Origin: Cheiracanthium punctorium
Taxonomy: Eukaryota > Arthropoda > Arachnida > Araneae > Cheiracanthiidae
Assembly (NCBI GenBank): GCA_038373885.1
Contig: JAWZYV010013554.1
Coordinates: forward strand, 1-64,000
DNA: 64,000 bases
Direction of reading: 5' to 3'
Part shown: positions 34,965 to 46,652 of the stretch, piece by piece
Numbering within the stretch: position 1 is the stretch's first letter
Layout: every line of letters starts with the position of its first letter
The notes under the pieces: generated by a model
Told to the model about the DNA's origin: nothing
The model's database searches: none
The model's input: the letters and a program-made list of their open reading frames with translations, nothing else
Program-made: the position numbers and the translations under genes

Positions 34965-35132
34965 GACGACAGCTGGCTGTGCCGCACAGCAAGCTGTCGT
35001 AAATAAAAGGGTCTCTAGATCTGTGGAACGCGATGAACGTTTTCGATCGACCGCCATCTTGCTGGTAGTTTAGTCGAGCGATGGCAAACGCTGCTTTTTT
35101 TTCAGCATTGGAAACGGTTGCGCCTCAAAGGG
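34965..35132. mobile_element. TTAA-flanked foldback element, half copy (end A)
   Basis: It starts in the central hairpin (GACGACAGCTGGCTGTG...CACAGCAAGCTGTCGT) and runs to TGCGCCTCAAAGGG, followed by TTAA (35133-35136). Short indels are frequent compared with other copies. Confidence 0.7.
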
Positions 35133-35244
35133 TTAAGGGTTAGTAAGTCCAGTCATTTTGTGAAGCGCTCTTTTACTTCTCTATTTGAAGGGACGACAGC
35201 GATTGTCTTCTTGTCGGTACTATCCCCCCGGAGCACATAAATAT

Positions 35245-35412
35245 CGAAGTTGATCTCATGGGATAGCCACGCGGGGGCCTATGGAGGACATAAACCCCAC
35301 CCTGTTTAAAGAAATTTTTTGCATACAAAAGTATATTCTTCACTACATTATCACACCACGTATACATATCAAACGAGTTTTAGTAGTCGTAACCCCTCCC
35401 CCACCCATGAAA
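35245..35412 (-). mobile_element. hAT-type MITE, GGGGCGTAGCC family, degenerate copy 4
   Basis: AGTATATTCTTCACTACATT, CGTATACATAT and TAGTAGTCGTAACCCC match the family core in inverted orientation. Both ends are degraded. Confidence 0.6.
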
Positions 35413-36021
35413 ATTATCTGATAGACCTTGCATTACCAGTCGCAAAGCAACGCAATATTTGCTTCGAACGGCGCCATTGACATCACAACTGTTGAGTAGA
35501 GATACTGAACTTCGTAGAGATACGACACGGTCTTAGTGCGCATGCTCAGAAAATCATCCACGGCAGAAAAATCATCCAAACTACGGCAACCCGTTTTCCC
35601 TCAGTTGGCCGTTACTCGCGAAGCAGGCGAGTTTTATTTTTCACTGAGCATGCATAATATCGTTCAATTATGGATGCAATGAGTACGGAGAAATAACTAC
35701 AGTGCAGCAAATTAAAGTGCTGTCACATAACGATGTATTATTATTCCCCTTACATTTTGTCTGTTTGTTTGTTTTTGTTATTAATTCATATTTGTAGTAC
35801 ATCATTCATAAAACCCTTACTTTATATGAATATTGGTATTGGTTGATTTTTAAATAATGGAAAACTGATTTTTTTTTTCTTCAAGCATGCTTCCTATAAT
35901 GTTGTTGTAGAAGTAAATTACGATTAAGTTCACATGAATAACTTCATTTGTCAGTTTTAAATGTATACAAATACATATATTTGTGCTGAACAATTCTACT
36001 TTTCTTTCCTTCTAAATGTTG
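35413..36021. other. stretch without a recognised gene
   Basis: No supported feature is visible. Around 35465-35660 the base composition is less AT-rich, but no open frame with family resemblance exists. Confidence 0.45.
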
Positions 36022-36025
36022 TTAA

Positions 36026-36275
36026 CCTTTTACAGATCACATTGAGATCCAGGCATATTTTATATCAGTTCTTTTGCATATTTTGTCTTCTAATGCGCTA
36101 GTTAAAGCACATTAGTTATTTAAATGGGGGAAATTTTTAATACAATTTTCACTCTGTTTCCAATTGGGAGCATGGGTCATTTCTGACTATAATTTACATT
36201 GATTTCAAGTGCTGATAATACTGATGGATAGTTTAAATGATAGGTGAAATATTAAGAATTAACAGAAGATTTATT
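36026..36275. mobile_element. left part of a TTAACCTTTTACAG element
   Basis: It starts after TTAA (36022-36025) with CCTTTTACAGATC and contains ATTGAGATCCAGGCATATTT, CAATTGGGAGCATGGGTCAT and GATGGATAGTTTAAATGATA. The same order occurs at 50565-50800 and 59870-60110. The right half is missing. Confidence 0.65.
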
Positions 36276-36408
36276 TTTAAATTTAATATTTGGTAAGTTT
36301 TAATGTTACTTCGTTAAAAAATCTAACTGGGTGAATTAACTGGGGTTTCCTTTTATGGCAGTCAGGAACGTGACTTCTTAAATTAAAAATAGCGTGAGAT
36401 TAAAACTA

Positions 36409-36772
36409 CCGTGTTTACTCGCGTAGTAGTCGCCCTCGCATTATAGTCGCACCCCTGTTTTGAAGCAGAAAAAAATCGTCAAAATATTTTCCCTACATAA
36501 AAGTCGCAGCCACGTATTTGATCTGCATTTATGTCTGTAAAAATATTACTATAAAAAGAAAAATGCCTCTTTTTTGTGTGTAACTGACGAAAGGACTATT
36601 TAACATACGGCAGATAATCTGGAAGTATTTGGTAACTTAGTAATTTTATTATAATACCAGTAATGTTTTAAGATTAGAGTGTAGAATATTGTGTACTGTA
36701 TTTCCTCGCATAATAGTTTAATTTCTCCAAGAAAAAAGGCAAAAAATTGCGACTATTACGCGAGTAAACACG
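36409..36772. mobile_element. MITE with CCGTGTTTACTCGCG ends
   Basis: The left CCGTGTTTACTCGCGTAGTA and right TATTACGCGAGTAAACACG form inverted ends that continue as AGTCGC motifs. The interior 364 bp has further AGTCGCAGCC blocks and no gene. A lone right end occurs at 42531-42555. Confidence 0.75.
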
Positions 36773-38640
36773 ACATGCCATAAAATTTACGTCATATCAA
36801 AGTAAATTCGCAAAGAAACGAGATTAAAGTAAACTATTTTCTTCTGCCGAAACATGGAGGATTTAAATATTTAAATTGTGCATTTACGGGGAAGAAACGA
36901 AGATGAAAGTAATAGGTATTATTAGTAGATTTGTTGCAATAATATGGGTTAAAGCACAATATGCCGTTAGAATATACAGAAAGGGGCACGTGCTCCCAAT
37001 TTTGCGTCAAGATCTTTTTATTTTCAATATTTGCTTTGAAATTCAAAAGGAACCATCGATAGAAGAAAAGCTCCCCCCAAATCTTTCCTGTGCCTCCCCC
37101 CCCCAAAAAAAAAAGAAACCGTAAAAATCAGTCACACTACACCAAAGGACCATTACAAGTACAAAAAGCAAAATTGAAAAGTAAATAGTAAATATTCAAT
37201 TACACCTCAATAACACGTACATTTTTGAACAGCTGAATAACTTCTGCATAGAGTGCTTAAAACAACTCATGCCAGTAAATATTTTTCAGAGACTGATATC
37301 TAGTGAGCTACGATTTCAGAAAAATATTGCTTTATCTAAATATTTATAACTGAAACTGAAACATTTTGACTCAAAGCGAAAAACTCGGATGAAACGCGCC
37401 GAGTAAAAGGTAGCCAGCAGCAGTTTGGCGTCTGTATTCTTTTCGCCAAATGCAGTCCGGCGCAATCATGGAAAAAAGTACAAAATACAAAGCTTTTGAA
37501 GGATTTTTTAATTAATTTAAAGCATGATATGCGCACATATAACATAAACAAATATTAAAACAATATTATTGTAAAGTTCAAACAAGGAAAGTGTAAGATA
37601 AGACTTAAAATTCAAGCTTCCGATGACAGCTCGAAAGCGAAACTACGTAAATAATCGCTTCAAAATAGTAGTTAATTTCGGATTTCTAGTTAAAAAGCGA
37701 TTTTTATGCATTAAGTAAGTATTTCAGATTAGGAAGATCGAAAGGAAAAACCAAAGACTGATTATTAAATGCTTAGATACAGCAGTTTTTCCGAAGTCAC
37801 TCCGTTTCACAATGCTAACTCTACGGAAGATTTTCATCCATATCCCGGGGCAGCTGATTCTCCGCTTCAGCCAATCAGAAATTATTTCACTCGTGTCGGG
37901 TCTCTGACGAAGTATAGAGTCTCTAACAACAAGTCATTATATGCGAGGAGAATGCGAGAGAGAAGAAACCTATGACGAAATGTTTTCGTTAAAATTGCGA
38001 GAGAGACAGAGAGAGGGTTGAGGTAATAAATCTGGTGATTCCATGACGAAATATCGATCCCCTGCGAGAAGAAGTCGAATGAGGGGGGGGGGGATGTCAC
38101 GTGCTCTCGACGCCTTTCCGATGAAATGCTTGCAAAGAGGGGGAGAAACAATCGGAAAATAGCATGGAAGCAAGAGATTTATCCCAGTCAAAAGCTGCCT
38201 CGTTCTCACGGAGAAAGATACAGGGCGATCAGCGAATAAGCCTCGATTTCAAAATTAAATATCTCTTACAACAAAGATCGATAGAATTATGCGGTAAACT
38301 GCAGGTTTATTAGCAAAACTGTAAAAATGGTGCACAAAAGTTTGGAAAATTTAGTTGCGAAAATCGTGAACAGATGGCGCTCTGCTCTAAAAAATCTTTC
38401 TCGATAAAAGCGTCCCCCCCCCCAAATTACTTTTTTTAACGTGGTGCTTTATGCTAATTTCCATACTTCATCGACGTAATAAACTGGGACCGTCCCGAAT
38501 AAGCCGCGACCCGGATAATCCGTTACCGGTTATTCGAGAGTCTACTGCATATAGTTACGTTGATCCCCGACTCACTCACTGACTCTCTAACGATTCCGGG
38601 CAGCCTGCTCCAACATAAAACTTTTACTGTCATTACTCTA
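36773..38640. other. stretch without a recognised gene
   Basis: Poly-C/poly-A at 37095-37115 and a G run at 38080 are present. The open frames at 37.8-38.2 kb overlap on both strands and show no family motif. Around 38495-38555 a pogo-like end (TTATTCGAGAGTCTACTGCA) is seen without a partner. Confidence 0.45.
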
Positions 38641-38644
38641 AGAA

Positions 38645-39205
38645 GATTAAGCCCCATCGCATAGCGAGCTGAACTAGAAGACGGGAAGGTGCCTGGTTCA
38701 AAACCACGTCGCGTCCGCCGACCTAACCGTTCGGAGTTTACAGTGATTTTCTGCGAAACTAGAGTAAATAAGTTTTGAGACCACAGACATCTAATACGGT
38801 AGACAGTGTATCCTTTGACCAGTACATATGTAGCTCAGTAACAAGAATGCGCCACGTGACTATTAGACTGATGCAGCCAGCTTGAGACAGTTATTGCTCT
38901 CTTGGCGCTATTATGGGGCAAAATAGTCCTTAAGAGCTCTGGTTTTTGATCACGGGCATCTATTAATGTAGACAGCGCATCCTACAGCGCAGATATGCAG
39001 CGCAGTAATAAGGATATGGAACGTGACGATTTGACGGAGTTGATAGTTATCTTGTGCACACACCAGGTTCCCGGATACGCCGTCTATTGCATTAGATGTC
39101 TATGGTTAAGACCCCTTAGGAAGACCCCCCACGGAAGGTATCCCACGTCTCATTCCAAAGCCCTCGTGTTGCTGATTGGCCGTAATCCCATAATCCAAGC
39201 CCGTA
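38645..39205 (+). mobile_element. SINE copy interrupted by a MITE
   Basis: The head (GAAGGTGCCTGGTTCAAAAC, B-box like) and tail (CCTTAGGAAGACCCCCCACG, TGATTGGCCGTAATCC) align in order with the intact SINE at 13578-13802. Between them, about 38775-39106 is bounded by inverted CATAGACATCTAAT-type ends (AGACCACAGACATCTAATAC and GCATTAGATGTCTATGGTTA), which looks like a later insertion of a small inverted-repeat element. Confidence 0.6.
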
Positions 39206-39675
39206 AAGCAAGAAGATTAAGAAGTTCAAAAAGATTAAAAAGCGTAAAAATATCTACACCGTTTGTACGATTAGCTTTAAATTTGACATAATTATGCATA
39301 TAAAAATATAGAAAACAATCTGCGCTACTTTAAAAATCTGAAAATCCACCTGTTCCCTCCTTTTTAAACGATTTTCTTTTTTCTGTTTTTAGTTCCCTTT
39401 TATTTTCGAGAGTCAAAAATGTGAATCATTTGAGTGACAAAATGAGCTGTTGCAATCGACATGACGTCATTTGCATCACGGTCATCAGGCTTTGAAAGGA
39501 AAGTGTGATTCCAATTCATTTTCAATATTTTTTACAGATTACATGGTTTATTTTTTTTCGTGAATAAATCGTCTGCAGGGATATAAGAATGGCTGTGTAC
39601 ACAAAACGAAATCTTTCGAATGCGTGAAGTTTCCACTCGTTTCCAGGAGAGCATAATATTCGATTTGGATGTGCG
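39206..39675. repeat. dispersed repeat shared with 29.36-29.56 kb
   Basis: AAATATCTACACCGTTTG, AATCTGCGCTACTTTAAAAA and AAAATCCACCTGTTCCCT match 29366-29480 (inverted) with substitutions. No coding region is present. Confidence 0.55.
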
Positions 39676-40182
39676 GGGAGTTGGGGCACAGTGGTCCGCT
39701 TTTCTGCTTTTCATTTTTTATGTCATCAAAAATATTAACTACACTGCACGTTTTTTTTTTCCCATAAGACTCATTACACATTTCTCAGCATCCAATATTT
39801 TTTTTTCAAAATGTTCTCTGCATAATCTTTTTTTATATTTATTTTTTAAAAGAAGCTTGGAGAGTGGACCAAGGTACCTCAAGTCTGGAGTACCTTGGTC
39901 CAACTTATGGGGTACATTGGACCATACTATACCAAAACTTTTAGTTATAGTAATATTTGAGAATAAATATTATCCTATATTGTAATCGAATTATTACTTT
40001 TTCTTTTTATAATGAAATATATTACTTTTTTGGATTCGTAAATCCAGTTAAATTAATTTTTATCAGCAAAAGAAATACGGAATTGTAAAAAGTATAAAAA
40101 GCAATCACTCTTAGAACAAAGTTATTTCGTAAGCGTTGAAAATAAAAAATTAAATCTTTGGCATTCATCATTAATTATGTAA

Positions 40183-40324
40183 CCCATGTGTGCCTAGCGT
40201 CCCTTTTTTGGGACGGCATTTTCGCTATTAGTCGAAAACGTTATTTATTTTTCCCAGGCTTTATTCATGAGTATTGAGCCTCAACTCTACAAAATATTTT
40301 AACATGACCAAGTAGGATGTTGAA
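40183..40324 (-). mobile_element. truncated CCCATTTGTGCCT-family MITE
   Basis: CCCATGTGTGCCTAGCGTCC through CATGACCAAGTAGGATGTTG is the inverse of the right half of 16593-16868. The other half is missing. Confidence 0.7.
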
Positions 40325-40472
40325 TAAAGTTTAACGGATGTTGAAGTTAGCAAAGGATATCCCGAATGAGATTTGTGAATGGAAAGCCGTGCTACTTTCT
40401 GAGCAGATACGAGGTTTTGGAAGAATGAGGCGAATGTCATTTTTGGGGACTGCTGCTTTCATGAACATTTAA

Positions 40473-41023
40473 CCCTCTCGTCACCCTGAACCTCATATGA
40501 GGCTCCTACTTCAAATAGCAATATTTAGAGAGAAAAAGCAATTGAATTTAGTATTCTTTTTTTCTTTCAGTGACATCAATATCATTCATTCATGTAGTAA
40601 GTATAGGAGGCTCTTAACTAGATGCATAAATCGTGCCTAGATTGCAGTACTAGTCCATTTAGATCATTTTTTACAGTTTTCGCTTCATTCTTTCAGGAGA
40701 AAAATTAAGAAAATATTGACGCTGCTTTTTTACCGTTTTTTTTCTTTTTAAGGTAAGTATAGTTTTTTTCTTATTCCTCAACCTTTACCTAATATGTGCA
40801 TCCTTTTAAATTAATTTTAGCATAACAAAATGCTTCGAAAATGCAGAAATTAATAAAATTATATTAGAAAATTATTTTATTTGTCGATTATATTAGAAAA
40901 TCTAATATTAATCGACATTAGAAAAAAAAATATTTTTGCATGATTTATAAGAGTATTTCAGATGCATTAAATGCTAGACAGACTTTTTTTTCTCTGATTT
41001 TTCATAATTCGGTGACGAGAGGG
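40473..41023. mobile_element. TTAA-flanked MITE, CCCTCTCGTCACC ends
   Basis: TTAA lies on both sides (40469-40472 and 41024-41027), with perfect 13-bp inverted ends CCCTCTCGTCACC and GGTGACGAGAGGG. The 551-bp interior is AT-rich, with no transposase. Confidence 0.85.
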
Positions 41024-42557
41024 TTAATGGAATATTAAAATTATTTTTGTTTTCATTGCAGCTCAAATAGAACCTCGTAATTGGATTCATCTGGTTTTGC
41101 AAACACTATAATCCTACGTAATGAATTATTGTTTTCTTAGTAGCAAATCTTATAACTACATTACATACTGACCTACTTTTACTTTGTAGTTATTTATATC
41201 ATGACCATCTACAATTTCATTGTCAATAGATTCAGTATAATTGGAGTTTTATCAAATTCATTACTGCTACTAGAATTAATTTCTTCTAATTATTTTAAAA
41301 GTCTTCGTTTTTTCCATGGCAAAGCTGCAGACTATTGTCTTTTTCTTTTCAATCCTTTTATTTGCTTCATCTCCTAAAATTGCCTTAACAAGTGTATCAG
41401 TAACAATTTGAGAGCATCCCCCTTTTTTTGCTTAAATTTTGTTCTCCAATTTTTTTAAATTGTTATTTACTTTAGGATTGTGTATAGTAACTTAAAACGA
41501 ATAACAGTATATAAGTGTTAATATAACTACGAAACATAAACAGAATAATGATATGTAATGATTGTAATTAAAAACAAAAAAGGCTAAGAAGTTATTTTTT
41601 ATTACTTGGGGTAGGATGGATCATTGTCCAATGTACCCCAACTCGAGTGGACCAAGGTACCCCATATTCTTGAATTTCAAAAATATAATAATACTTTTTT
41701 TTCTTTATCATAAAAACTAAACTAACTGTAAATAATTATTAAATCAATAAGTTTACCTTATAACAGATTCAGTTTACTGCTCCAATCTTAATTCGACCAA
41801 TTTTAGAAAAAAAAAGTAGCTGACTTCTGAAAATTACTCAGCAGTGCTAAAATACAACTCGTTGAAGTAAAAATGGCTCCTTATCACTGTAACGTGTGGT
41901 TTCTTTATAGGATTTGTGCAACTACTAGGAGCATTTGTTGATAATAAAATGAAATAAAATACACGCTTAAACCCAAAGAGCGAAAAATACGATAGATTGG
42001 AGAGCGCAAAAGAAAATTCATGGGTTCGATACCTTTGCATCGAAACCTACCGATAATTCCACAAAAGTGCTTTTTAGTAGTCTTTTTTGTGAGAATTCCC
42101 TTCCTCGCTTCCTGTTCTCCAAAATAGTAATAGCGTTCGATTCACGCATATTTCGCTCCGCTCTTGTGATCGAAAAACGTTCCCAAAGGAGAAGCGCACT
42201 TTTGAAAACTGCGCCAAAAATCGCTCCGACTGATCGAATTTCGCTCGTTTGGTTTAAGCGTGTAAAATACTATTTCAAAAATAATTGAGCTTGGTCCACT
42301 GTGTCCCTAGGTCCAACTAGCTTCAACTCCCCCTATTATAACAAGTGAATGTGAACTTATTTATTTTAGTGTTTATTATTATCATTTAGTGTTTATTATT
42401 ATTTTAGTGGTTATTATTAACTTATTATTGAGTGTAGACATATTTTCGTTTTTTTTTTTTTCCTTTTTTTTTCCCCTAGCGCCCGTTGTAATTGCCTCCA
42501 CAACGGACTCCTAGTCGGAAAATAACTCGAAGCACTATTAGGCGAGTAAACACAGTA

Positions 42558-42885
42558 CAGTAGATGCCCCCTATAACACGGTAGATACGTTCCGTATTAT
42601 AGGAGCCCGTGTTCTACGGGGCCTGAGCTTTACTCCATGTCGAGTGCGAAATGCGCTGTATAATCGCAGAAAAATTTATTTGCACACCTTAGAAACACAA
42701 CAATGTTTAATGTTGCCATTCAAAAGTTCTATTAAGGAGGAGCTAAAGCGTCATAAAATCAGAACACTATCTCATTTTATCGTGCTGTACAAATCGTTAT
42801 ACGAATGCGATCGCCTTTTTTTCGCCGTGTTCTACGAATCCGTGATGTATGGTTCCGTGTCATGGGGGGGGGGAGGGTCTTATTG
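42558..42885. mobile_element. pogo/Tigger-like MITE, copy 2
   Basis: CAGTAGATGCCCC at the left, after TA 42556-42557, pairs with GGGTCTTATTG followed by TA at the right. The interior aligns with 18150-18501 (AACACGGTAGAT, TTAGAAACACAACAATGTTT, GTGTTCTACGAATCCGTG). Its left neighbour is a lone end of the 36409-36772 MITE family. Confidence 0.7.
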
Positions 42886-42890
42886 TACAC

Positions 42891-42892
<2 letters not shown>

Positions 42893-42941
<49 letters not shown>
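42893..42941. repeat. (TA)n(GA)n microsatellite
   Basis: TA repeats change directly into GA repeats. Confidence 0.95.
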
Positions 42942-43028
42942 GATTTTTTAACGTAAAAAAGTAAGTAAATTTTTTTTTTTTTTTAAATTATGAAAAGTAC
43001 CAAAGACGTCCTCCCCTCAACCTGTTAA

Positions 43029-43172
43029 CCCTTGTGTCAATGATCAACCAAATTCGTATTTTTAAAATAGCTGGTACCACGGTACCCACATCGAATATCT
43101 ACACTCTCATTTTGTTTCCTTACCTTTTACCGATTTTATGATCAAGTAATAACTTACTGCACGACACGAATA

Positions 43173-43204
<32 letters not shown>

Positions 43205-43532
43205 TAAAAAGTTAAAGAAAATAAGTAAATCATAATAATAATAATTATTTTTATTATGTTTGCTTACATTTGTACACACATAATTTACAATCTGCATATG
43301 CAAGCGAGACAATAATGGATGCACTAGTACCTAGATTTTGAGTAATGATGTCGGAAGGTGTTACACATAAAAACTGAACAATATTTACCGCCAAAAAGGG
43401 CTAAAATAGTATGTTTAGTTCAGATTCAAGTAAATAACGAGGATTTAAAGCGATTTTACCTAGGCTTAATTAGAAATGGGTTAAATTACCATGACCTCAC
43501 CCCCAAAAGGTACCCGGTCATTGACACGAGTA
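43029..43532. mobile_element. TTAA-flanked MITE, TGTCAATGA ends
   Basis: TTAA lies on both sides (43025-43028 and 43533-43536). The ends CCCTTGTGTCAATGATC and GGTCATTGACACGAGTA are imperfect inverted repeats, with a GGTACC-containing segment just inside both. An (AAT)n run lies at about 43178-43200. No transposase is present. Confidence 0.72.
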
Positions 43533-43539
43533 TTAACAA

Positions 43540-44075
43540 TATTTTATTTCCAAAAACACATTTGAAACTACGATAACAGGGAGTTACTGTGTAACGTCCA
43601 TCTTTGTGTGCGCCTATGCTGTCTAAAAACATGTACACCTAAAATCACACAAAAAAGGAATTTTAAACAAATTTTAATTAAAATATCATTCACATTGCGA
43701 ATGTTCACAGAAACGGCTTATTTCTCCTTGCCTTTCGTGCAAACAACCACAAATGCGCGTTATTTTGGTTACGTTCGTTCTTTTGAAAAGCGATAGGCGT
43801 CACAGAACATTTGAACGCCTTTAAAAAATAAATAAATGATGGTAAACACTCGAAAATATTAATGCTTCTACACCCAATTCTCTGCCGACACTAATATTAA
43901 CAGACGACTTCTATATTTTATGCAATCGTCAGAAAAAAATTCTTAAAACAAAAAAATTGCGTTTGAAAATAGACGGAAGTGTTATTCGTTTTGGTTAATA
44001 CTGCAAACTCTGTTTAGTTTTTTCTGCCGTTTCGTAACTGTTAAATATTTGTAATCTCCACAGTGCAAGTCCGTG
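43540..44075. other. AT-rich stretch, nothing recognised
   Basis: No supported feature is visible. Confidence 0.5.
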
Positions 44076-44079
44076 CGTA

Positions 44080-44240
44080 CCCACGGGGTGGATCAGGGGG
44101 TCCAGCCCCCCCTCCCGAAATTTATAATTTTGTTAACAAAATAATAATGATGAAGTCTTTTTGTGAAAAAATTAGACTTTTTTATGACTTGGTCCCCTCC
44201 GAAATTTTTGGACCCTCCCCGAAATTTTTTGAAGTAAGGC
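44080..44240. repeat. uninterrupted copy of the 1.66-kb repeat
   Basis: GGATCAGGGGGTCCAG, AATTTTGTTAACAAAAT, GAAGTCTTTTTGTGAA and ACTTGGTCCCCTCCGAAA follow the same order as 1685-1794 joined to 2315-2330. It shows the empty site of the hAT insertion at 1795-2306. Confidence 0.7.
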
Positions 44241-44487
44241 TTTGCCATAGTACAACTTGTAAAGACATACTTTAAATTTTGTGGAGTGTCTAGTCTTTTG
44301 AATTCGTTAAATAGCTGTTAAACACTTAAGAGAACAATCTTAAGTGTTTAACAGCATGAAACAGCATTAAATGGTGAACTGGATTTTTTTTTTATGCCAG
44401 CACAGAAGTTCAATGTGCCATGCAAAGATTGTTAAGCTTTTAATAAAGTGTTGATATGTATTTAAGAAAATAAATGTATATATATTA

Positions 44488-44560
44488 AAAACATATATAT
44501 ATATATATATATATATATTAAGAATATGTATATATGAAACACACACACACACATATATAT
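44488..44560. repeat. TA/CA microsatellite cluster
   Basis: A TA run (about 44490-44518) is followed by ACACACACACA and a second TA run. Confidence 0.9.
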
Positions 44561-44720
44561 ATATTCTAGCAATTCTGCCGGACTCACATTCTTTAAATTG
44601 AATCAGACTCGCAAATAATGTTGCTTTTGGATAAAAGTGAGACTATTCTGAAAATTATTATTCCTATATTCCTTTCAGAAATATTTAATATGTGGATTAT
44701 CTTTACCCTCCCTATTTGTA

Positions 44721-45443
44721 ATTCAATAAACTCCCCATTTGTAATTCAAACTGTTTAAATTTTGGTGGTAGGAATCGATATTCTGATAACCCTCCTTTTG
44801 GCTACGCCCCCAAGAATTAAAACATTTTAAAGTCCTTGCAAGATTAAATTTAACATTTATATTATGTGGGAGCGCAACCTGGAAAAAATATGAGGGGGAT
44901 CAGAGATATAAAATTAATAATAAACAAATGAATGCATCTTCTGTGCAACATAAAACTTACGTTAACTAAACCATGAATTTTGGGGGAGGGGATTTATATC
45001 CCGAGTTCATACCTCCTGGCTACGCCCCTGATACTATGAATTATGAATGCTCTTAGAAAAATGTTCTTTACATAACGTTATAATTCAATAAACTCCCCAT
45101 TTGTAATTCAAACTGTTTAAATTTTGGTGGCAGGAATCGATATCCTGATAACCCTCCTTTTGGCTACGCCCCCAAGAATTAAAACAATTTAAATTCCTTG
45201 CAAGATTAAATTTAACATTTATATTATGTGGGAGCGCAACCTGGAAAAAATATGAGTGGGATCAGAGATATAAAATTAAAAATAAACAAATGAATGCATC
45301 CTCTGTGCAACATAAAACTTACGTTAACTAAACCATGAATTTTGGGGGAGGGGATTTATATCCCGAATTCATGCCTCCTGGCTACGCCCCTGATACTATG
45401 AATTATGAATGTTCTTTGAAAAATGTTCTTTAAGTAACGTTCA
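44721..45443 (+). repeat. 362-bp tandem duplication
   Basis: ATTCAATAAACTCCCCATTT at 44721 recurs at 45083, and the two 362-bp units are nearly identical through ATGTTCTTTA. Each contains CTTTTGGCTACGCCCCCA and CCTCCTGGCTACGCCCCTGA, so the unit includes remnants of the GGGGCGTAGCC-type MITE ends. No coding region is present. Confidence 0.85.
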
Positions 45444-46222
45444 ATAATATTTGGTTGAAAACATTTTTTTTTTTTTTTTTTTTGTAATGTCTATTTTACG
45501 TTTTAAAAATAGTCACTAGCTGAGTTTTAAAAACAATCGTATCACTAAATCATGTTTCAATTTAAGTTCAGCTCTTTGCAAATATGACAAAGACGTGAAA
45601 TAATCATGCATTTTAGAGAAAAAAGAAATTCCCTCATTGATACCTAACCAGTGGTTTGCGAACCCCCTACTTTAAGTTTAAAAAAAAATCAAAAAATCTT
45701 GACCTTTATAGAAAACTGTTTTAAAGTGCTTGGAGTCGATGTCCCTTGCATCTGATATAACAAATGGGTTGTCTATAGAATTTGAAAAATATGCTACCTG
45801 TAGACCAGAGAGTAAAATTAAAGAAAAGTAAAAACTTGGCAAGAAGTTTCGATATTTCAGCAATCCGGAGAGACAAGTAATGAATAAAAAAACAAATAAT
45901 CTGGTATTTAAAGTATATTAGTTACTTTGGATAAAGAAAAATAACAAAGTTAAAAAATGTAGAATAGTAAAAAGTGCCGTCAGCTTCCGTTTTCTCACTT
46001 TCCTGAATGTGTAGAAGCCATTTTTCACAACTTTCTAATTAATTTTAATGAATTTCATGACCACCAGATTATTTAGGCAGAAATTTGATGTATAACATAC
46101 ATCATGTTTCAGCTTTTTAGTAAAAATTACGAAGTACTCTTTCTCAAGATACCTGGTGTGCATATGCTACCGGGTGCATGCAAAGTAAAAGACATAAATA
46201 CTGTGTGGTGCTTGTGATTTAC
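45444..46222. other. AT-rich stretch, possible single hAT end
   Basis: CAGTGGTTTGCGAACCCCC at 45652 resembles a hAT (Charlie-type) left end, but no right end was found. Nothing else is supported. Confidence 0.4.
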
Positions 46223-46225
46223 TAA

Positions 46226-46593
46226 GCGGCTGCGCAGCCAGCTGTCGTCAAAAAAGGGTCTCTAGATCTGTGCCACACGACGAACATTGCGATCATCCGC
46301 CATCTTGCTGGTAGTTAAGTCGAGCGATGGCAACGACTGCCCTTTTTTCAGCATTGGGCAATCTATCAGCTGTTCCCGCATTCTTCCATTTTTCAGTAGA
46401 TATGTCAGTGCTTTAAAAAATAATCGTGACAATTGTTTTTACGGGAAATGACGTGCTTAAAAAGTAAAGGATTCACGTGGAGCTATGTCACCCGCAATTA
46501 TTTTTATAGAAATCAAATCTATTCTTCGTGACTGGCAACAGCCAAAACGGCAGAGTTTGGTGTTCCCAGAGCGGGAACACTGCGCGTTAAAGG
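46226..46593. mobile_element. TTAA-type foldback element, half copy (end B)
   Basis: From CAGCCAGCTGTCGTC, one arm of the central hairpin, it runs through CCGCCATCTTGCTGG, AAATGACGTGCTTAAAAAGT and TTCCCAGAGCGGGAACACTG to TGCGCGTTAAAGGG, followed by TTAG (a mutated TTAA). The other half is absent. Confidence 0.75.
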
Positions 46594-46652
46594 GTTAGAT
46601 ATTCTTTTAGATGTTAAGAGGTTTCGCCTATCAAGCCATTAAAGTACTAGGC

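Larger units (their letters stand above)
39676..42331. mobile_element. putative 2.65-kb DNA element with GGGGAGTTG ends
   Basis: The left end GGGGAGTTGGGGCACAGTGG is matched at the right by inverted GGGGAGTTGAAG ... GGGACACAGTGG, the right copy carrying about 19 extra bases. Subterminal GGACCAAGGTACC and CAATGTACCCCA motifs occur inside both arms (39868-39930 and 41608-41666). The interior contains two nested TTAA-type pieces (40183-40324 and 40473-41023) and no recognisable transposase. The boundaries are inferred from the paired ends only. Confidence 0.55.

Noticed and set aside
39620..39985. 121-codon plus frame
   Set aside because: It crosses the left end of the 39676 element and includes T-runs; the composition is AT-driven.
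45652..45870. second hAT remnant (CAGTGGTTTGCGAACC)
   Set aside because: Only one terminus is visible and there is no duplication or transposase motif, so it was not called as an element.
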